Source: Macrotis lagotis (taxonomy: Eukaryota > Chordata > Mammalia > Peramelemorphia > Peramelidae). Taken from it: a stretch of DNA of 64,000 nt. Positions 60,701 to 64,000 of this stretch are shown here, one piece after another (positions within the stretch are counted from its first letter, which is position 1; each line of letters begins with the position of its first letter). The stretch is taken from positions 285,049,078 through 285,113,077 of the forward strand of contig NC_133660.1 in NCBI RefSeq assembly GCF_037893015.1, in the 5' to 3' direction. Under the pieces are notes generated by a model. The model saw nothing but the letters and a program-made list of their open reading frames with translations. It was not told where the DNA came from and searched no databases. The position numbers were made by a program, and so were the translations under genes.

Positions 60701-62826
60701 TGGGTCTAACTTGGAACTGCTTTAAAATAATATCTTTGGGGGTTTGTCTTTTTTCTTCTTTCTTACCAAAAGGTAAATATGATGAGACTGATGTCTCAAC
60801 CCCAACTGTTCCAGTCCTAGTGAAGAAGGAATTACTCCGGGTGGTGGTCGGGATTGACAAGTACCAGGTGAATAACAAACTGGACAACAAATACAAGGTC
60901 CTGCCCGCCAGGGAGATTGTTGAACGTTCTTTGGAGAAGGTGGGGAAGGATGTCCTGTATGAAGGGATAGGAGACAGCTCTGAGCACTTTGTGAATGATC
61001 TGAGATATGGAATCTTTCGCAGTGAACAGGGTCCTCCAACACCTATATCTCTATAAATGTCTGTAGCCTTGGGAGGGCTCAGGGAAGGTCCCATGAGACC
61101 TCCATGGGTTACAATGGGGAGCAGGGTACCCAGGGTTGAAGGCTTGTCTGCCTCCCTCTGCTCGTGGGTCTTGTGGCTTTAAGATCAGTATTCCAACAGA
61201 AAACCCCTCCCTCCTCATTCTAATGGAAAGGCTAACTGGAAAGCTCTGGGCATTTCTTTGACTCTTCCAAGTGAACAAACATTTATTAATCTCTTACTGG
61301 ATGGTAGATATTGTGTTAAAAGAAAGGCAAGAAGTTCATGTTTTGATGGGAGGGGACAATTTGTAAATAAATGATAAGGAGAAGACATGTTCACAGTGGA
61401 TGGATGTCCCTTTGAGTGAAGGCATGAAAAGGCAGAAGGAAGGGCAGCAGCAGCAGTCCCTAGGGTCAAGTTCCCCCTCCCCCCATTTCTTTAGCAGAAA
61501 GAGTTCCAGTCTATGTGAGCATATTTCTTTTTTTTTTATCCATGTGCACATATATAGATTTTCGTTACAAAATTTCCTTTCCCCCTCCCTTCCCACCCCC
61601 TCCCCTCAGTCAAGTTAGCATTGAACATACATATTTTGATAAACAAGTTTATAGATTAGTTATTTTCAGTCTGAGAAATTAGGATTAAGGTGTGAGCATG
61701 TTTCCAATATCTACTCTGGCTTCCATCTAGTCTGTGATTCTTTACCTACCAGAACTGACCTGTGAATCATGGCCAAAGGGTAGAAATTACTGCTTGACCT
61801 AATGTAATTTGTTGGCCCTGGATATAATGTTGGGGGGAGGGGGGAGCTCTCATGTGTGTCCTCTGTGTTGTACAGACCCTGTGAGCCTTCAAGGTCCACT
61901 GATTTCATCAAGCCTAGTACTTATACTATTCATCATGTCAGTTCAAACAAAAAACAGCTCCACAAAATGGAAATAAAAATTTATTATACATGTCTTCTTC
62001 TTTTTTCTTTTTTTGATTTTTGCAAGGTAATGGGGTTAAGTGACTTGTCCAAGATCACACAGCTAAGTAAGTATTAGGTGTCTGAGACTGGATTTGAACT
62101 CAGGTCCTCCTGGTTCGAAGATCAGTGCTTTATCTACTACACCAGCTAGCTCCCCCACATTATTTTTCTTGTGCTTTTCCCCCATGAAACATGGCTGTTA
62201 TGGAAATGTTGTGTTTAATTCCACATGTATAACATGGGGAGAGATGGGAAGGGAGAAAATTAAAAACTCTGAATTTAAAAAAAAAGATGTCAATAAAAAG
62301 TGAAAATTCAGAAAATATTAAAAAAAAATTCCTAGATCTTGGTGGATTGCCCACTGGTTCTCAAGATCATCTTATCCAGATCTCCCTAGGAAGCCCCTTC
62401 TCGCACTTGTGAATACAGCCTCCCCTCAATTTCACATGCCCATCACCCCTGCTCCTTGCCTTTAGGGGTTGGTTGAGAAGTTTGGGAGGGGAAGGAAGGT
62501 CATAAGAAATGGGTGAAAACTGATAAGGATTTCTATGCTGTCACAGCCACTGTTCTGTTTGGTTTATCTCCAAGCAGATGTTTTGCTCTTCCCTCTCTTC
62601 ATCATGTCCTGGAATTGATTCTTTACTCTCACCAAGAATTAAATCCATATGTGCCAGAGACAGTCATCTAGCTGGAGTGAAAGAGAGGAGTGGGCTGCAC
62701 TATTGATCACAGCCTTCCTCTCAGTTCTCAGGTCACAGATGTCTTCACGACAGTCACAAACTGTTTGGGATAAGTGACATTTTGGCTGCTGCCAGCTTTG
62801 TTGGCAGAATGTTTTCAAGAAACTGA
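49184..62826 (+). CDS. PLAAT copy C: predicted two-domain PLAAT-like pseudoenzyme
   Basis: Join 49184-49189, 57779-57881, 58180-58430, 60368-60470, 60773-61030 and 62732-62826; 271 residues if all are used. Domain 1 (residues 1-120) has [11 protein letters not shown], His20 (HHWAIYVG), His32 (VVHLIPP) and VNNKHDDKY, but Ser104 where the catalytic Cys should be (KGSEYFV). Domain 2 (121-240) has [11 protein letters not shown] and HHWAIYVG, but Tyr for the second His (VVYLSSP) and Ser for Cys (DSSEHFV). The tail (241-271) ends [16 protein letters not shown]. Exons 2 and 3 join in phase 0, so the second pair follows the first without a frame change. Exon 3b uses a GT one base later than its paralogues; this puts exon 4 in the frame of the conserved tail. 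Cys-to-Ser at this site is known to inactivate PLAAT3, so phospholipase activity is unlikely. Alternatives: two neighbouring broken genes, or a pseudogene. The exon family is certain; the single transcript is inferred. Confidence 0.55.
52457..52596 (+). mobile_element. SINE, diverged MIR-core type
   Basis: GGGGCAGCTAGGTAGTGCAG ... CTAGCTGTATGACCTCGGG; tail eroded. Confidence 0.85.
52687..52830 (+). mobile_element. MIR-core SINE
   Basis: GGGCAACTAGGTAGCACAGTG ... ATTGCCTTGAAAAAC; TACACATGTGA / TACACGTGAGG-like flanks. Confidence 0.88.
52850..53500 (-). mobile_element. L1 ORF2 3' part, antisense
   Basis: Reverse complement of the ORF2 C-terminal region (TCCATAACAATTGTATACC, CAATTTCCAATTCTTTGC). 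Confidence 0.6.
53505..53655 (-). mobile_element. MIR-core SINE, antisense
   Basis: TTTTCAAGGCAAATGGGG ... GTCACCTAGCAGCCCC, with AATATGCATTT on both sides as target duplication. Confidence 0.94.
54118..54260. repeat. two (TC)n microsatellites
   Basis: CT runs at 54118-54140 and 54238-54260. Confidence 0.9.
54624..54779. repeat. (TA)n microsatellite
   Basis: Long TA array broken by two AGACAAGGATA units. Palindromic and probably unstable. Confidence 0.97.
56136..56297 (-). mobile_element. MIR-core SINE, antisense
   Basis: TTTGCAAGGCAATGGGGTTA ... GTCACCTAGCCACCCC; (A)AGTGGTGTGATTCT / AAGGTGGTGTGATTCTG repeats at both ends. Confidence 0.94.
56456..57216 (-). mobile_element. 5'-truncated L1, antisense, nested
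   Basis: Flanked by a perfect 15-bp duplication CCTTGCATCCAATTT (56441-56455, 57217-57231). Same 3' region as 25871-27138; minus-strand peptide [16 protein letters not shown]. The homologous site in copy A (near 14205) is empty. Confidence 0.93.
57232..57615 (-). mobile_element. L1 5' UTR end, antisense, before exon 2a
   Basis: Continuation of the long L1. Aligns with 14230-14615 of copy A and 59880-60215 before exon 2b. Confidence 0.75.
57779..57881 (+). CDS. PLAAT copy C exon 2a
   Basis: 103 nt; acceptor GGTTTTATAG, donor GTAAGG. Encodes [27 protein letters not shown] and LIPP; both catalytic histidines present. Confidence 0.9.
58180..58430 (+). CDS. PLAAT copy C exon 3a
   Basis: 251 nt, from [11 protein letters not shown] to IIRSEQ; acceptor TTCAAAAG, donor GTACGT. 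Against copy A it has an 18-nt in-frame deletion removing MSALTD, and Ser (TCT, 58380-58382) at the nucleophile position. The frame is fully open and both splice sites are good. Confidence 0.9.
58432..59850. other. intron between exons 3a and 2b, no exon 4
   Basis: Holds a SINE, an old repeat at about 58855-59060 and L1-3'-like sequence at about 59330-59490. I looked for a terminal exon resembling VRDVLVGAG or SRNRRQKQ and found none on the + strand. Confidence 0.6.
58666..58822 (+). mobile_element. MIR-core SINE
   Basis: GGAGCAGCTAGGTGGCGCAG ... TTTGCCTTGCAAAAACC; AAGCTCTGGACA on both sides is the target duplication. Absent from unit 2 (about 61240). Confidence 0.94.
59850..60215 (-). mobile_element. 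L1 5' UTR end, antisense, before exon 2b
   Basis: Third copy of the shared L1 edge (TGTCTGACACCCCC, AATTTGATTTGAGATATT). Confidence 0.7.
60368..60470 (+). CDS. PLAAT copy C exon 2b
   Basis: 103 nt, phase 0 at its start; acceptor GTGGTTTTACAG, donor GTAAGG. Encodes [13 protein letters not shown] and [14 protein letters not shown]; the second catalytic His is Tyr. Confidence 0.88.
60773..61030 (+). CDS. PLAAT copy C exon 3b
   Basis: From [10 protein letters not shown] to IFRSEQ. Acceptor CCAAAAG. Its start is rewritten and four residues shorter than copy A. Ser (TCT, 60979-60981) replaces Cys. The exon end reads CAGG|GTCCTC instead of CAG|GT, so the nearest donor is one base later and weak. 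Without splicing it runs on to GPPTPISL and a stop at about 61054. Confidence 0.8.
62003..62155 (-). mobile_element. MIR-core SINE, antisense
   Basis: TTTTTGCAAGGTAATGGGG ... CACCAGCTAGCTCCCC; splits the L1-like sequence of unit 2. Confidence 0.9.
62165..62330 (+). mobile_element. L1 3' end, sense
   Basis: ACATGGCTGTTATGGAAATG, CCACATGTATAACATGGGG, A-rich end; paralogous pieces near 39330 and 59440. Confidence 0.5.
62732..62826 (+). CDS. PLAAT copy C terminal exon, altered
   Basis: Acceptor CAGTTCTCAG. Entered in the usual phase 0 (as from exon 3a) it stops after 13 codons at 62771. Entered one base later (as from the slipped donor of exon 3b) it reads on to [16 protein letters not shown] and TGA at 62824, keeping the hydrophobic tail but losing the final RRQKQ. 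Confidence 0.65.
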
Positions 62827-62835
62827 TAGCAATGT

Positions 62836-63040
62836 TTTTTCAGTGAGGGGTTGTGGGACAGGTAGAAGGGAAGGAATCTGGATATCAAAGTTTAAAAAAA
62901 TGAGTGTTAAAATTGTTTTTCCATGTTGACTGGGGAAAAATAAGATACTAAATCAAAGAAAATTTTTATCAAAAAAGTAAAAAATCTTTCTTTACAAAGA
63001 AAAAAAATAAATAAAACTGATAACAAAATTAATAAAGCAG
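62836..63040 (+). mobile_element. L1 3' end inserted between stop codon and poly(A) signal
   Basis: AGTGAGGGGTTGTGGGACAG ... TTGACTGGGGAAAAATAAGA and an A-rich tail. Copy A has no such insert at the equivalent point (18783), so the copy C 3' UTR is about 200 bp longer. Confidence 0.7.
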
Positions 63041-63105
63041 CCATCCAAGTCATGGTAGCTTGGCTGCACCATAAGGCTCATGCACAATGTGTCCTCACTG
63101 CTTGT

Positions 63106-63111
63106 AATAAA
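63106..63111 (+). terminator. poly(A) signal of copy C
   Basis: AATAAA in the sequence equivalent to 18854-18859 of copy A. Confidence 0.7.
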
Positions 63112-64000
63112 GATGGTTCTATTATCAAAAGAAGATCCACTGGGGAAAGACCCAGGATGAGTTATTCCATGTTCTTCCTCATAGTTTAGTCTGAAAACTG
63201 AATTATTTTCCATAAATCTTTCCTGGTTCTATGGTGACCCAGTCTCTCCTTAACTATACTTAGAGGAAAAGAAAACCAGTACCCAGATCATCCCTCATAC
63301 TCTTTAATGAAAAGGACCCTCAGTGATTCTATCCTCTAGTCCCAATGCCTCATCTGAGAAAAGAGGGGACAGAGAGGGAGTAACTTCCAAAGTAACAAAA
63401 TAGGAAAGGCTCAGAACTGGTTTCATTTGGCATCCTCTTGTAGTAAATCCAGGACCCTTTTCACACAATGGCTGGATGCTTCTTGGTGTGTTAGGAGATT
63501 GGTGTGTGATGGAATTACTACATTTCTTCCCCTGAAGACTAGAATTCCCTGCTTCCCACAGAAATTTCTAAAATATTCCAACCCCCACAAACAAAGTCAC
63601 TATATCCAAATGCTCATTTTAGGAAATAATCTGTGAATATACAAATAACTAATAAGTCTGACTTGATAGAATTATGGTGACAGGGTGGGATGGGGGAAAA
63701 GGAAGGAAGATAATGTCAACTGTTCTGTTTTTCAGTTTCATAAATGGGAGCTTGAGACAAGACCCTTTTAGGTGGTGGGGGTCTGGCATTTCTCTATCTA
63801 CATTCATTGGCCATGGCCAGGGTAACATCTATCCATAGACTTCCTATGGCTAGCCACTGCAAATGGATGGAGTGAAGATGCATCCTGAGCACTGCTGTGG
63901 GTGGTGTGTTAATCTCGCTACACCTGACCAGAACTCCTTCAACTCTCCTGTGGTTTTAGGACTTTAGGTGCAGAGTGACTTCAGTACAGCCTCACTTAAC
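63112..64000 (+). repeat. 3' flank of copy C, matches copy A 3' flank
   Basis: Aligns with 18890-19720. The duplicated block therefore includes the whole gene and at least 850 bp beyond it, and continues past the window. Confidence 0.75.

Noticed and set aside
1-64000. CRISPR arrays, operons, integrons or other prokaryotic systems
   Set aside because: Split genes with GT-AG introns, SINEs, L1s and LTRs show mammalian nuclear DNA; the only regular arrays are microsatellites.

Overview
This window is nuclear DNA from a mammal, almost certainly a marsupial. It is full of tRNA-derived SINEs with a MIR-type core (about 35 copies in two length classes) and marsupial-type L1 fragments. It also has two families of solo LTR, a one-sided old endogenous retrovirus, a pogo-type DNA transposon and many microsatellites. 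Most is intron or intergenic repeat. The SINE type fits an Australian marsupial, but I cannot name the species.

The only protein-coding family I can support is PLAAT (HRASLS/H-REV107; LRAT/NlpC-P60 fold phospholipase A/acyltransferases), in a tandem array on the + strand. Copy Z (about 2.18-2.69 kb) is a decayed exon 3 with flanking intron. Copy A (about 4.2-19.7 kb) is a complete, intact PLAAT3-like gene. Its coding exons at 11926-12000, 14767-14869, 15363-15631 and 18685-18783 give a 158-residue protein with the His/His/Cys triad and a hydrophobic C-terminal anchor. Copy B (about 33.3-40.1 kb) keeps flanking and intron sequence but has lost every recognisable coding exon. Copy C (about 45.3 kb to beyond the window end) has one start exon, two successive copies of the exon 2 + exon 3 pair, one terminal exon and one poly(A) signal.

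Copy C is the most unusual part. The duplicated exons begin and end in phase 0, so joining all exons predicts a single protein of about 271 residues with two PLAAT domains in series. In both domains the catalytic Cys of the NCEHF motif is Ser. The second domain has also lost one catalytic His, its exon 3 has a one-base-slipped donor, and the terminal exon reads into its conserved tail only in that slipped frame. Copy C is therefore either an expressed two-domain pseudoenzyme or a decaying paralogue; transcripts are needed to decide.

Other layout: 0-2.1 kb L1 and solo LTR; 12.6-14.6 kb an antisense L1 5' part just upstream of exon 2, shared by copies A and C and so older than their split; 15.9-18.1 kb L1 and unassigned repeat in intron 3; 20.3-21.1 kb a pogo-type element; 24.0-33.0 kb a nest of old ERV, L1, solo LTR and SINEs; 40.2-43.4 kb a SINE cluster and a LINE with endonuclease and RT segments; 52.8-57.6 kb a long antisense L1 carrying a second L1 insertion. 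No rRNA, tRNA gene, CRISPR or bacterial feature was seen.
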